Positions 1 to 6,908 of a stretch of 53,560 nucleotides of DNA are shown piece by piece (positions within the stretch are counted from its first letter, which is position 1; every line of letters starts with the position of its first letter). The notes below the pieces were generated by a model that ran no database searches, was not told where the DNA came from, and saw only the letters and a list, made by a program, of their open reading frames with translations. The translations under genes and the position numbers were made by a program. This DNA is from a virus. Location: IMG/VR virus record IMGVR_UViG_3300006754_000025, positions 1 through 53,560 of that record. One strand, written 5' to 3'.

Positions 1-188
1 ATCTCGACGATCTCGACGATCTCGACGACCTCGACATCGCGATTCTCTCCTATCAAGCCGAATTGATTTGGATTGAGGCAGTCCGCTGCGAGGCGGACCA
101 CTTCAGCGGCGATGTTACGCTAAAGGCTGGCCGAAGTATCGACGACATGTTCGACGAATACGTGGCGCGACAGGCGGGCACGAAATGA
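1..188 (+). CDS. C-terminal fragment of unknown protein, cut by window edge
   Basis: An open frame runs from base 3 to a TGA at 186-188 and has no start inside the window. It gives 61 residues that begin with four Leu-Asp-(Asp) units encoded by a tandem ctcgacgat repeat, followed by an acidic tail containing IAILSYQAEL and SIDDMFDEYV. I do not recognise the family. It faces the minus-strand gene ending at 203, so the two are convergent with a 14-base gap. The 9-base tandem repeat at the very edge could also be an assembly boundary effect. Confidence 0.5.
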   Translation, partial: LDDLDDLDDLDIAILSYQAELIWIEAVRCEADHFSGDVTLKAGRSIDDMFDEYVARQAGTK

Positions 189-202
189 CCATCCCCGCGA
201 GT

Positions 203-1108
203 TCAGGCGGCGGGGTAGAGTCTGGCCAATTCACCATCTGAGACGGTCAATCCGTTGGAGCCGGCGGGCGCGGTCGGATCGTCAGGCAGGACGACAGAAG
301 CCGCCGCCCAAGCCCCGCCAGTCGACCAATGCCGCTCAGTGTCGTAGAGTCGCCCGTGGTCGCCCCGGTCGCGATCGTACGAGTCGAGGTATTCGCACAG
401 CCAGCGGCGGCGCTCGTCCTGCACCAGATCGCACCCGCAAATGGCGTGACCGCTTCGCCCGTAGCAGATGGGCATACGGTGCAAGAGGGCGCTGGCGAAC
501 TGCTCACGAGTGTCGAGCCGCACCCATTCGAGGACACGGAAGTGCTTGGCCGTAACCCGCCAGCCGTCTGGGAAGGCGTCTTTGGTCGCAAAGGGTGTGT
601 TTTGGTGGAAGTGGTGTCGGCACAGCTGTTTGGCGCGATCGTGGCACAGGGACAAGCCAGGGGCCTCTGACATGGCACTGGACGACTCAGGGAGTAGCCC
701 GACCTCCGTCAGGCGTTCCATAGCCCCCCACATCGTCGACCCCGAATGGCGACGGCGGGTCACGCAGCCGTAACCGGACATCGGCGAACACTTCATGACG
801 AAACGCTTGCCCAGCTGGCGGGTCCAGCAATACCGCCAAGTCGATTCCGCCGAGTTGTAGACGCACGAGGATTCTGGGGATTGGTCGTTCCAGGGGTCCA
901 GGTACAGTCGGCCCACATGCACAGTGCCCAGATTGACTTCTTGCTCACGCTTCACATCCGCCCATTCCGAGCGGTCGAAGACTCGCAGCGACGATGGCCA
1001 GGTGGCGCCAAACGTCGCGTCGCCCTCTGACGGGACGATTCCGCCCATGCCGGGAGGTAGCCGGAAGTCGTAATCGATATGGGAATCAGGGATGGCAACG
1101 CGTGTCAT
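203..1108 (-). CDS. Putative papain-like (C1-type) cysteine peptidase
   Basis: The protein has 301 residues, and its ATG shares an ATGA with the stop of the upstream gene. The pattern fits a papain fold: Gln76 and Cys82 in DQSPESSCVYNSAES (oxyanion Gln plus catalytic Cys), then a G-S-x(5)-A-x(5)-G-L-L-P-E stretch, His221 in SGHAICGCDLV, and Asp242 in YLDSYDRDRGDHGRLY, which sits where papains have N-S-W-G. The third catalytic residue would therefore be Asp rather than Asn. There is no signal peptide, and extra Cys residues (94, 107, 115, 155, 163, 215, 224, 226, 238) are scattered through it. It is the last gene of a four-gene minus-strand operon headed by a fibre-like protein, so it may act on virion proteins or on the host envelope. 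The fold is inferred from motifs only. Confidence 0.5.
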   Translation of the reverse strand: MTRVAIPDSHIDYDFRLPPGMGGIVPSEGDATFGATWPSSLRVFDRSEWADVKREQEVNLGTVHVGRLYLDPWNDQSPESSCVYNSAESTWRYCWTRQLGKRFVMKCSPMSGYGCVTRRRHSGSTMWGAMERLTEVGLLPESSSAMSEAPGLSLCHDRAKQLCRHHFHQNTPFATKDAFPDGWRVTAKHFRVLEWVRLDTREQFASALLHRMPICYGRSGHAICGCDLVQDERRRWLCEYLDSYDRDRGDHGRLYDTERHWSTGGAWAAASVVLPDDPTAPAGSNGLTVSDGELARLYPAA

Positions 1109-1821
1109 TTCACTTCCGCCAAGATGGCGTCCTTCGTGGCTGGAAGGTTTATCGCCTTCGTAATCGTGTCGCCCGCCATGAGGACAAGCGCCGGTAGCCC
1201 GATTTCGTTTGCCTTAACGATCGCCGGCGCCAGGAAAGCGGGGGCTTCTCCGGTTCCTGTTTGAACGCCGGCGCTGACGAAAAAAACGGGTTTGCCCTGC
1301 GATCGCAACTCGTTGGTAGCTCCCTCACCAGCGAGCGGCGGCCCGGCAAGCCCGTCGTAGATGATCGCGATCGCCGTCGTTTTGGTCGGCGCTGGATCTA
1401 CGGGGTCAGGATCTTTAGGCGGCGGCTGTGCGCCTTGGACGTGGATATTCCAAGACGCCGAGACTTCACCGGGCGGCCACACCATGACAAGGTCGCCATC
1501 GGCATCCGTTTTGACCTTGGCGTGATTGGCGAAGAACTCCACCTGGTAGCTGCCAGGTTTCCCGGTGCCGACGGCGGTCGTGTTGTCGTCGTACAGTCGC
1601 ACATCGAGGTCGCCGACCCGCCAGCGAATCCCGAACATCCGGTGACCGTCGGGAAGTTCGACGTTGGGCTTCAATTCAAACAGCGAGTATTCAGAGACGG
1701 TCAGATTCCCTCGCAGCGGCTGCCTAATGACGGTCGGCGGCAAGTATTCGGGCTCGACCGGACGCTGCAAGAGCGTGAACGCCATTGCGGTAAAGAACGT
1801 AAAAACGAATGCTGGTTTCAT
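1105..1821 (-). CDS. Putative secreted/anchored protein of unknown function
   Basis: This 238-residue protein opens with a hydrophobic segment (KPAFVFTFFTAMAF) that looks like a signal peptide or membrane anchor. Residues 30-125 look beta-rich (VRLYDDNTTAVGTGKPGSYQ), then a Pro/Asp linker (QPPPKDPDPVDPAPTK) leads to a small alpha/beta C-terminal domain with hydrophobic strands (IAIIYDGL, PVFFVSAG, ALVLMAGD). The linker end carries DGLAGPPLAGE, whose 34-bp coding sequence is repeated exactly in the tail gene at 31924-32685. A strong GGGAGGG lies 4 bases before the ATG. No family is recognised. It is coupled to the cysteine peptidase downstream. Confidence 0.7.
   Translation of the reverse strand: MKPAFVFTFFTAMAFTLLQRPVEPEYLPPTVIRQPLRGNLTVSEYSLFELKPNVELPDGHRMFGIRWRVGDLDVRLYDDNTTAVGTGKPGSYQVEFFANHAKVKTDADGDLVMVWPPGEVSASWNIHVQGAQPPPKDPDPVDPAPTKTTAIAIIYDGLAGPPLAGEGATNELRSQGKPVFFVSAGVQTGTGEAPAFLAPAIVKANEIGLPALVLMAGDTITKAINLPATKDAILAEVK
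1324..1357. repeat. 34-bp dispersed direct repeat, copy 1
   Basis: This is identical over 34 bases to 32452-32485 and in the same orientation. It is read in the same frame in both host genes, on the minus strand, and encodes DGLAGPPLAGE. Flanking DNA is unrelated. Confidence 0.9.
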
Positions 1822-1836
1822 GTCGCCCTCCCGGTC

Positions 1837-2085
1837 CTATTCAGACCACTCCACTTGCATGTTTGGGTGCGTAGCCAAGACCGTAACAACGTATCCCTTG
1901 CCCTCCAGCCACGACTGGATGTCCGCGACGAAACGATCTTCAATGTCCAAAACGGTCATCGTCGTTTCCGTTTGCTTTTCAGCGGCATTTACCAATCGCT
2001 GCACAATGGTTTTCTTCAGACGGCGAGTCAATGCAGCCTGCGCCCCTCGCCTGTTTCGCAATTCTTCCGGTGTCGGTAAATCCAT
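1837..2085 (-). CDS. Small basic-then-acidic protein, unknown function
   Basis: This is an 82-residue protein. Residues 1-30 are basic (LRNRRGAQAALTRRLKKTIVQRL) and predicted helical, and the C-terminal part (VLDIEDRFVADIQSWLEGKGYVVTVLATHPNMQVEWSE) looks like a helix followed by two strands. AGGAG lies 8 bases before the ATG and overlaps the stop region of the upstream fibre gene, so translation is probably coupled. The family is not recognised; the size and position fit a small virion or fibre-assembly accessory protein, but that is only a guess. Confidence 0.65.
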   Translation of the reverse strand: MDLPTPEELRNRRGAQAALTRRLKKTIVQRLVNAAEKQTETTMTVLDIEDRFVADIQSWLEGKGYVVTVLATHPNMQVEWSE

Positions 2086-2096
2086 CCCTGCATCTC

Positions 2097-3137
2097 CTAC
2101 GTGTATTCGCCAAGTGCGTGCATGACGAAGCGGTCAAGGTTTTTGATATATCGCACCAAGATCATTCGATAGCTCGACGGCGTGTCAAAACTCCAAGACG
2201 GCTCGCCGGTCACGTTTTCGTCTACCCAGTGAAACGTCGCTGAGCCTGACGAAGCCCAGGTTATACCGCGCGACATCATACCCGAATCTTGTTTGACATC
2301 GATAAACCCGATCATATCGCCGTTAGGTTCGGTGAGCGTGATCGTAACGTCGCCAGTTGCTGCCGCGAGGTCAAGGGCATAGGTGTTAGACGCTCCCAGG
2401 TCGAGCGTAACGGCGTTGCTGCTAATGGAGGCTGCATTCGATCCGTGTTGCAGGCCGACTTTGACTTCAATCTCGTCGTTCGTTTCGTCTAGCGTGAATG
2501 CGGTGGTGCCATCCACCGTAAAATGGACATCGTCAGATGTGTCGCAATAGATCGTGCCGCCAGTGCCAGATGCCGCGTTCAACATCGTGAATGTTTCATC
2601 GTTGTCGATCTGCAATCTGCCGCCAGCGACGTAAACCCTGGCTGTCGATCCACCAGCAGCGCCGAATACAACATTTCCCGTGCCGTGATCCCATGTCTGG
2701 ATATTACTGACCCCTGCGCCGCCAGCGTCAGTGCCGGACTGAAGTTTCAGCCGACCGGCTTGCATGAGAAAGTTCATCCACTTGTCGTCCGACGCTCCGC
2801 TCAAATCGACCAGCGAGATGTTTGCCCCACCGGCTGCGCCTTGAACCGACAGGTAGGCGCCATACGTGCCTTCATACAGCTGCAAGTACGAGTGTGCCGT
2901 AGCTGATGTCCAACTGGCAATCGTCTTCGGGTTCTGCGACTCAGAACCAACCGTCGCGTTCTGGCCGACATACAAATCAGCGTTCGCGTCGATGATCACG
3001 CTGCCAGCAGGCGCGAAGGTCAGGTCGCCGCTCGTCGTCGTCAGCCCGCCGGCAGCGGCGAACGTCAACGTCGTTCCGGTGATGGATCGGGTCGCGGCGA
3101 GGTCTAGCGCCGTCACGTCGATCGATGTTTGTAGCAC
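2097..3137 (-). CDS. Fibre-like beta-rich structural protein
   Basis: The gene encodes 346 residues from a GTG start with GGAG 7 bases upstream. The composition is Gly/Ala/Ser/Thr-rich with many short beta repeats (TFAAAGGLTTTSGDLTFAPAG; VYVAGGRLQIDNDETFTMLNAASGTGG), typical of trimeric phage fibres. The C-terminal roughly 100 residues (ALDLAAATGDVTITL ... GITWASSGSATFHWVDE) resemble the terminal domain of many tail fibres and also the small protein encoded at 25988-26359. It heads a four-gene minus-strand operon and has its own promoter and a hairpin-occluded ribosome site that match those of 25988-26359. It may be a host-recognition or capsid fibre. Confidence 0.65.
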   Translation of the reverse strand: MLQTSIDVTALDLAATRSITGTTLTFAAAGGLTTTSGDLTFAPAGSVIIDANADLYVGQNATVGSESQNPKTIASWTSATAHSYLQLYEGTYGAYLSVQGAAGGANISLVDLSGASDDKWMNFLMQAGRLKLQSGTDAGGAGVSNIQTWDHGTGNVVFGAAGGSTARVYVAGGRLQIDNDETFTMLNAASGTGGTIYCDTSDDVHFTVDGTTAFTLDETNDEIEVKVGLQHGSNAASISSNAVTLDLGASNTYALDLAAATGDVTITLTEPNGDMIGFIDVKQDSGMMSRGITWASSGSATFHWVDENVTGEPSWSFDTPSSYRMILVRYIKNLDRFVMHALGEYT

Positions 3138-3142
3138 TGGCT

Positions 3143-3187
3143 GCTCCTGGTTGGGGAGCGCCCGTCAGAGTAGGTCCGCCTAGTCTA
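3143..3187 (-). promoter_or_regulatory. Minus-strand promoter with conserved leader box and RBS-hiding hairpin
   Basis: On the minus strand an extended -10 (TGC-TAGACT, hexamer at 3182-3187) is followed after 7 bases by CCTACTCTGA (3165-3174), probably containing the transcription start. Then comes a hairpin GCTCC-ccaacca-GGAGC (3143-3159) whose right arm is the Shine-Dalgarno of the gene starting at 3137. The -35 is poor. The same arrangement with identical 7-base spacing lies at 26366-26412. Confidence 0.6.
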
Positions 3188-3296
3188 GCAAAAAAACCTG
3201 ACTTTTCACGGATGGCGTGCGGTTTTGGCCTAAAGGCTAAAAAGCGCGCGGTTTTAGCACAGAAAGCGCGAAGGGTTGCCGACTGCGCAAAAGAGT

Positions 3297-3334
3297 GGCC
3301 GCCGGCCCTGACGCGAAAGATTCGACCGGCGGCC
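3297..3334. repeat. 9-bp GC-rich inverted repeat in divergent control region
   Basis: GGCCGCCGG (3297-3305) and CCGGCGGCC (3326-3334) form a perfect 9-bp stem with a 20-base loop, followed by TTAA. It lies between the divergent genes at 3137 and 3456. It could be a protein-binding site, a weak terminator or a replication-origin hairpin. Just to the left, 3220-3275 holds two imperfect copies of a GCGYGCGGTTTTRGC motif. Confidence 0.5.
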
Positions 3335-3339
3335 TTAAC

Positions 3340-3436
3340 TCGTGACTATTGGCATTTTACAGGTTTGCAGCCGGCAGGAATACACTGCATAATGTTTTTT
3401 TCGTGACTCTCACGACTCGTGACTGACCTCGTGACT
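3340..3436 (+). promoter_or_regulatory. Early promoter with four TCGTGACT repeats
   Basis: A sigma70-like promoter TTGCAG (3365-3370), 17 bases, CATAAT (3388-3393) precedes the rightward gene at 3456. TCGTGACT occurs at 3340-3347, 3401-3408, 3417-3424 and 3429-3436, the last three lying at and just after the expected start site. Bases 3401-3415 also form a perfect palindrome, TCGTGA-ctc-TCACGA. This is the layout of an operator array that would block early transcription. The likely ligand is a phage regulator. Confidence 0.55.
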
Positions 3437-3455
3437 AAATGAAAAAGGGCTATCG

Positions 3456-4376
3456 ATGGCTAACAAGCGTGTTGACGTGCGCCGTGGGCTGGAAACTGCG
3501 GGGCGAGAAGAACTAATCAGCCTCGCAGCGGAGGAGAGGACACATATTCGCTGGGACGAAGCGGAAAGGGGGCGTCTGACCGAGGCGGTCACAACGGCGC
3601 TTGCCGAAGACCCCTCGAAATCGGTCTACCAACACCTGACTGTCGCGCAGGAGAAGGTTCTACCCGCTGATCGCAGACGATACAAGATCGCGTTTAGTGC
3701 ATCGACGTGCGGTTGGCTGCTCAAATCGGTTAGCAAACGACTCAGGACGATTGCTGAGTTGCAGCCGAATATGGTGAAAGTCGAGCAACAACGCGATTTC
3801 GCCCAAGACGAACTGAAGAGTGTTCGTGAAGATTTAGCCAAAGCGGTTTCCCTGCAGGACGATTGGCGAGGCGCCCTTGGCCGCGCTGAAGTACCCGACC
3901 TCATTGCCGCCATTATGTCACGGGGCGGCCAATACGGGCTCGCACTGATGGAGATGTTGGCCAGTATCGAGCAGAAATTGACCAACGTTGAAGCCGCGTC
4001 GTGGGCAATGCACGACGCGTTGAAGAACTCAAAGAGCGGTAGGCGACCCGCAGCCGCCGCTACCAACGGCGTAAAGGCCGCCGAGGCGCCGAATAAGTTG
4101 AAAATCCTCGTTGTTGGTGCAAACGGCACCTCCAAAAACGCCATCAGAAGCCGCACTAAGCACATCGGCGGGCTCATCACGCTCTGCTGGTGCGATGCAG
4201 ACAAGAAGTCGCCGCCGGCGTGCGACTACGCTTATGTGGGATCGAACGTGAAGGAGCGACACAAGATCATCAACGCGCTGAAGGACAAGATGCCGAGCCA
4301 GCGAATTTTCACTTGGCCAGGCGGAACGTCCTCGATTGTCAACGCGCTGAACGAATTAACTGGCGTCGCCGAGTAA
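3456..4376 (+). CDS. DUF2325-like protein, first gene of the early block
   Basis: This is a 306-residue protein. The N-terminal part (about 1-110) is helical and charged (HIRWDEAERGRLTEAV). Residues 105-200 look like a coiled coil (VEQQRDFAQDELKSVREDLAKAV). Residues 215-303 match the pattern I know for DUF2325: a beta-alpha start ILVVGANGTSKN, a GGLITLCWCDAD segment, a DYAYVGSNVKERHKI strand-helix and a final GGTSSIVNAL helix. DUF2325 proteins occur on phages and plasmids and their role is unknown. Its place directly behind the TCGTGACT operator array makes a regulatory role plausible, though nothing in the sequence proves DNA binding. AGGG lies 8 bases upstream of the ATG. Confidence 0.6.
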   Translation: MANKRVDVRRGLETAGREELISLAAEERTHIRWDEAERGRLTEAVTTALAEDPSKSVYQHLTVAQEKVLPADRRRYKIAFSASTCGWLLKSVSKRLRTIAELQPNMVKVEQQRDFAQDELKSVREDLAKAVSLQDDWRGALGRAEVPDLIAAIMSRGGQYGLALMEMLASIEQKLTNVEAASWAMHDALKNSKSGRRPAAAATNGVKAAEAPNKLKILVVGANGTSKNAIRSRTKHIGGLITLCWCDADKKSPPACDYAYVGSNVKERHKIINALKDKMPSQRIFTWPGGTSSIVNALNELTGVAE

Positions 4377-4460
4377 ACGTCCCCACGTAGATCCCGTGGG
4401 CAGGCATACCTGAACGGGCACGATGCTCCGTTCCCACCCTCATCTGAAAGGGGGCGGGAA

Positions 4461-4862
4461 ATGGATTTCTTTCCAGAGTTACTATCTATCGTCCATGATT
4501 TTTCGGACGGTAGCCTACCCCTCTTCAATCACTACTGCCATCACGTCCGCGTAGAGGGCATGAGCGTTCCCGACGCAAGTCGGGACTGGAACTCGCGTTT
4601 CCCGCATTGGAAATGCGCGTCCCCCATCACGTACCGCCGGAAAGCCGAGCGGTATCGCGATAAGATGCTCGAAGACATCGGCGACGCCGATGCAATCTTG
4701 CACCACTTTTGTGAGTGTCGACGGCGCGGAATGAAAGCAGAAGCGGCGCACCGAGACTGGAACAAGCGCCATCCCTCGCAGACCATACCAAGCGCAAGCG
4801 AATATTTCGTCAGGGCGCGTAGCCGTTTCGACGAAATAGAGGCGGCATTTGGCGACGAATGA
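4461..4862 (+). CDS. Small protein with an internal tandem duplication
   Basis: The protein has 133 residues and is built from two related segments of about 45 residues. The first contains HYCHHVRVEGMSVPDASRDWN followed by YRRKAERYRD; the second contains HFCECRRRGMKAEAAHRDWN followed by FVRARSRFDE. The shared pattern H-[YF]-C-x(4)-[VR]-x-G-M-x(4)-A-x-R-D-W-N suggests a helical DNA-binding or scaffolding repeat, possibly HTH-like. A long purine-rich ribosome site (AAAGGGGGCGGGAA) precedes the ATG. It stands alone between the DUF2325-like gene and the recombination genes. Its function is unknown. Confidence 0.65.
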   Translation: MDFFPELLSIVHDFSDGSLPLFNHYCHHVRVEGMSVPDASRDWNSRFPHWKCASPITYRRKAERYRDKMLEDIGDADAILHHFCECRRRGMKAEAAHRDWNKRHPSQTIPSASEYFVRARSRFDEIEAAFGDE

Positions 4863-4873
4863 GCGTACAAACC

Positions 4874-4957
4874 TGCACCAGTTTGAGGAAAAATAAAAAA
4901 AACCCCCGCATTATTCGCGGTGAATGCGAAACAAAATCACTGGTGCAAAATGCACCA
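4874..4957. promoter_or_regulatory. TGCACCA inverted-repeat cluster enclosing a minus-strand terminator
   Basis: TGCACCAGT (4874-4882) and ACTGGTGCA (4939-4947) form a perfect 9-bp inverted repeat, and a third half-site TGCACCA (4951-4957) pairs with the second across three As. Between them, on the minus strand, CGCATT-loop-AATGCG (4907-4928) runs into GGGGG and eight Ts (4895-4902), which is a Rho-independent terminator for leftward transcription. No minus-strand gene lies to the right, so it would end an antisense RNA or insulate the upstream genes. Confidence 0.55.
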
Positions 4958-4987
4958 CCCGAGGTTATGACGACCTCGTGAGCTAAA

Positions 4988-5020
4988 GTCCTTCCTGTCA
5001 ACAAAGGAACCAGGAAGGAC
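4988..5020 (+). promoter_or_regulatory. 10-bp hairpin hiding the ribosome site of the annealing-protein gene
   Basis: GTCCTTCCTG (4988-4997) and CAGGAAGGAC (5011-5020) pair perfectly around a 13-base loop. The right arm is the Shine-Dalgarno (GGAAGG) of the gene starting at 5024. Just upstream, 4973-4987 reads ACCTCGTGAGCTAAA, a one-insertion copy of the ACCTCGTGACTAAA found at 3426-3439. Confidence 0.7.
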
Positions 5021-5023
5021 AAC

Positions 5024-5860
5024 ATGGAAGATCGCGACGACGACCAGTTGATTGCCCCGGCACAAGCGGAGTTAATCGACACATCTGGACGCGAAGGCGT
5101 CCGTTTTGGCGAACTCACTATCGCCGATCCCGAAGCAGTTTTAACCACTGCGAAGCAAATCAGCGCCCGACTCAAAGACATCATCGTCGAGCGTAAGCTG
5201 TTCAAGCGGATCGGCCAGAAAGACCACGTCTACGTTGACGGCTGGACGACTCTAGCGTCCATGCTCGGCTGCTCGCCACGAACCGACGACGCCAGCGAGT
5301 CAAAGACCGTTGAAGGCGAATTCGTCGCGACCGTCTCAATCGTCCGATCGGACGGAACCATTGTCTCGACCGCCACCGCACTCTGTGGGCCAGACGAGAA
5401 GACCTGGCGCTCACGCACGCGACAGGCTCGCTGTTCGATGGCGCAAACCAGAGCGACCGGCAAAGCCTGCCGCCTGGCATTCTCTTGGGTGATGGAACTC
5501 GCCGGCTACGCTGTGACTCCGCTTGAAGAGATGGAGTCAGAACCGGCGTTCACGACACACGCCAACCCTCCACGAAACACAGACGCCCCAGCGGCTCAAA
5601 CTCGCAGCCAGCGACAGGAATTCTCTGAAGTGTCCTTGCCTCAGTTCATGCACATTTTCAGATGCTGGATCGAGGACACGCTAGGCATTCCCTACGAAGA
5701 CATCAACGCCGCCGAGCGGAAGAAGCACGGCAGTTCATTCATGGCATGGGTCAAGCTGACGACCGGTCGCGAATTCGACGTGAAGACACCAGCTGCATGG
5801 AAGCGAACGGAATACGTCGCTTGCTGCCGATCCCTCAATTTGGAGCCCCTCGATGAGTAA
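5024..5860 (+). CDS. Putative single-strand annealing/recombination protein
   Basis: The protein has 278 residues. Residues 60-165 carry a pattern I associate with a phage family found next to recombination nucleases: YVDGWTTLASMLGC, then a beta segment (GEFVATVSIVRSDGTIVSTATALC), then RSMAQTRATGKA-type helix residues (CSMAQTRATGKACRLAFSWVM) and AGY-x(3)-P-x-EEM. The G-K-A-x-R-[LF] helix resembles that of Rad52/Erf-type annealing proteins. Pairing with the PD-(D/E)XK nuclease that overlaps its 3' end by 8 bases supports a two-component recombination module (annealing protein plus exonuclease). The Ala/Thr/Gln-rich region at 185-205 is a linker to a C-terminal domain. The ribosome site sits in a stable hairpin, suggesting controlled translation. 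Confidence 0.5.
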   Translation: MEDRDDDQLIAPAQAELIDTSGREGVRFGELTIADPEAVLTTAKQISARLKDIIVERKLFKRIGQKDHVYVDGWTTLASMLGCSPRTDDASESKTVEGEFVATVSIVRSDGTIVSTATALCGPDEKTWRSRTRQARCSMAQTRATGKACRLAFSWVMELAGYAVTPLEEMESEPAFTTHANPPRNTDAPAAQTRSQRQEFSEVSLPQFMHIFRCWIEDTLGIPYEDINAAERKKHGSSFMAWVKLTTGREFDVKTPAAWKRTEYVACCRSLNLEPLDE

Positions 5861-6896
5861 GCGGCAACTTATTAAGAGGAACGACCCCGAGACGATCAAT
5901 TCGTTTTTCCTTACAGGAGAAAACCCCGTCCTGATCGTCGATCGGTCGACGTTGGAGAATTGGTCAGTCTGTCCGCTGCAAGGCAGCCTGTCGGGAAGTC
6001 AAATCGCCACCAACGCGATGGAAGCAGGTTCCGCGTCTCACGAGGCGATTGCGCGAGCGGTCGCCGAATACATCGCTTCAGAGGGCTCGTTGTCGCCATC
6101 GGACCTACGAACCGAACTCGACGCCTACCTGAAGACGAGTCGCCCCGACCTGGCCGACGACGTGTTCAACTCCGTCAAACGGAGCGTCTACACCTTCTCT
6201 GATTTTCTGGCCCGGCAAAGCCCCGTCAATATCTTGCGATTCGATAGTGGCGAAGGTGAACGCAGCGGTCAACTTGCTTACGACATCTCGACGGGCTCAC
6301 ACGTCGTGCGTGTCACAAGTGAGCTTGACTTGCTGTTTGCCGGACCCCAGCCAACATTGCTGCACGAAATAGACTGGAAGACCGGTCGCACCCGATGGAC
6401 GCGGTCGGATGTGGCCTCGTCTTTCCAGTTCCAGCTGCACGCATGGTTGATCTTCCAGAACTATCCCGACGTTGAAGCGGTTGAAATCAGCGTCTGGATG
6501 ACCCAGATGACTCAACAGACGTTCCCCGTCCTAGTCGAGCGGAAAGACCTTCATCTCATCGCGAGTCGCGTCTACACAGCGGCTCTTGAATACTCGAAGA
6601 ACCACGCGTTGGCGAAGCCGCCGGCTTGGCCAACGCTCGAAAAGTGCGAAAGCTGCCGAGTCGCAATGAATTGCGAGATTGGCCGCACTACCGATGTCGC
6701 CACCGTTGAAGACGACCCAGTTAACGCGGTGAAGGAATTGGCGGCGCTCAACGCCCAGGCGAAAGCCTACGAACGGGCGTTGGCAAAGCTAGTTGACAAA
6801 GATGGCGAGATTGAATTGGGCGACGGGGAGTGGTTCGGACGCGAAAAGCCGTCCACTCGGAAGAAGCCTGTCGCGACTTACAAAACTTGTGACTAA
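5853..6896 (+). CDS. PD-(D/E)XK nuclease, RecB/Cas4-like exonuclease
   Basis: This 347-residue protein has the RecB/Cas4-type motif order. S-x-L-E-N-W-S-V-C-P-L near residue 33 is the entry motif. G-S-A-S-H at 59-63 is the G-x-x-x-H motif. SELDLLF is followed by HEIDWKTGR around 170-178, with the Asp and Lys of the (D/E)-x-K core. QFQLHAW is the Gln/Tyr motif IV. A C-terminal Cys group (KCESCRVAMNCEIG, about 264-277), with one Cys (40) in the entry motif, matches the four-Cys Fe-S arrangement of Cas4/AddB-like enzymes. It starts inside the 3' end of the putative annealing gene (ATGAGTAA), so the two should be made together and resect and anneal DNA during phage recombination. Confidence 0.75.
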   Translation: MSKRQLIKRNDPETINSFFLTGENPVLIVDRSTLENWSVCPLQGSLSGSQIATNAMEAGSASHEAIARAVAEYIASEGSLSPSDLRTELDAYLKTSRPDLADDVFNSVKRSVYTFSDFLARQSPVNILRFDSGEGERSGQLAYDISTGSHVVRVTSELDLLFAGPQPTLLHEIDWKTGRTRWTRSDVASSFQFQLHAWLIFQNYPDVEAVEISVWMTQMTQQTFPVLVERKDLHLIASRVYTAALEYSKNHALAKPPAWPTLEKCESCRVAMNCEIGRTTDVATVEDDPVNAVKELAALNAQAKAYERALAKLVDKDGEIELGDGEWFGREKPSTRKKPVATYKTCD

Positions 6897-6908
6897 GGAG
6901 TGAGTGCT

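Noticed and set aside
4381-4402. CCCACG-CGTGGG hairpin after the DUF2325-like gene
   Set aside because: No T-run follows and the stem is short, so I do not call it a terminator.
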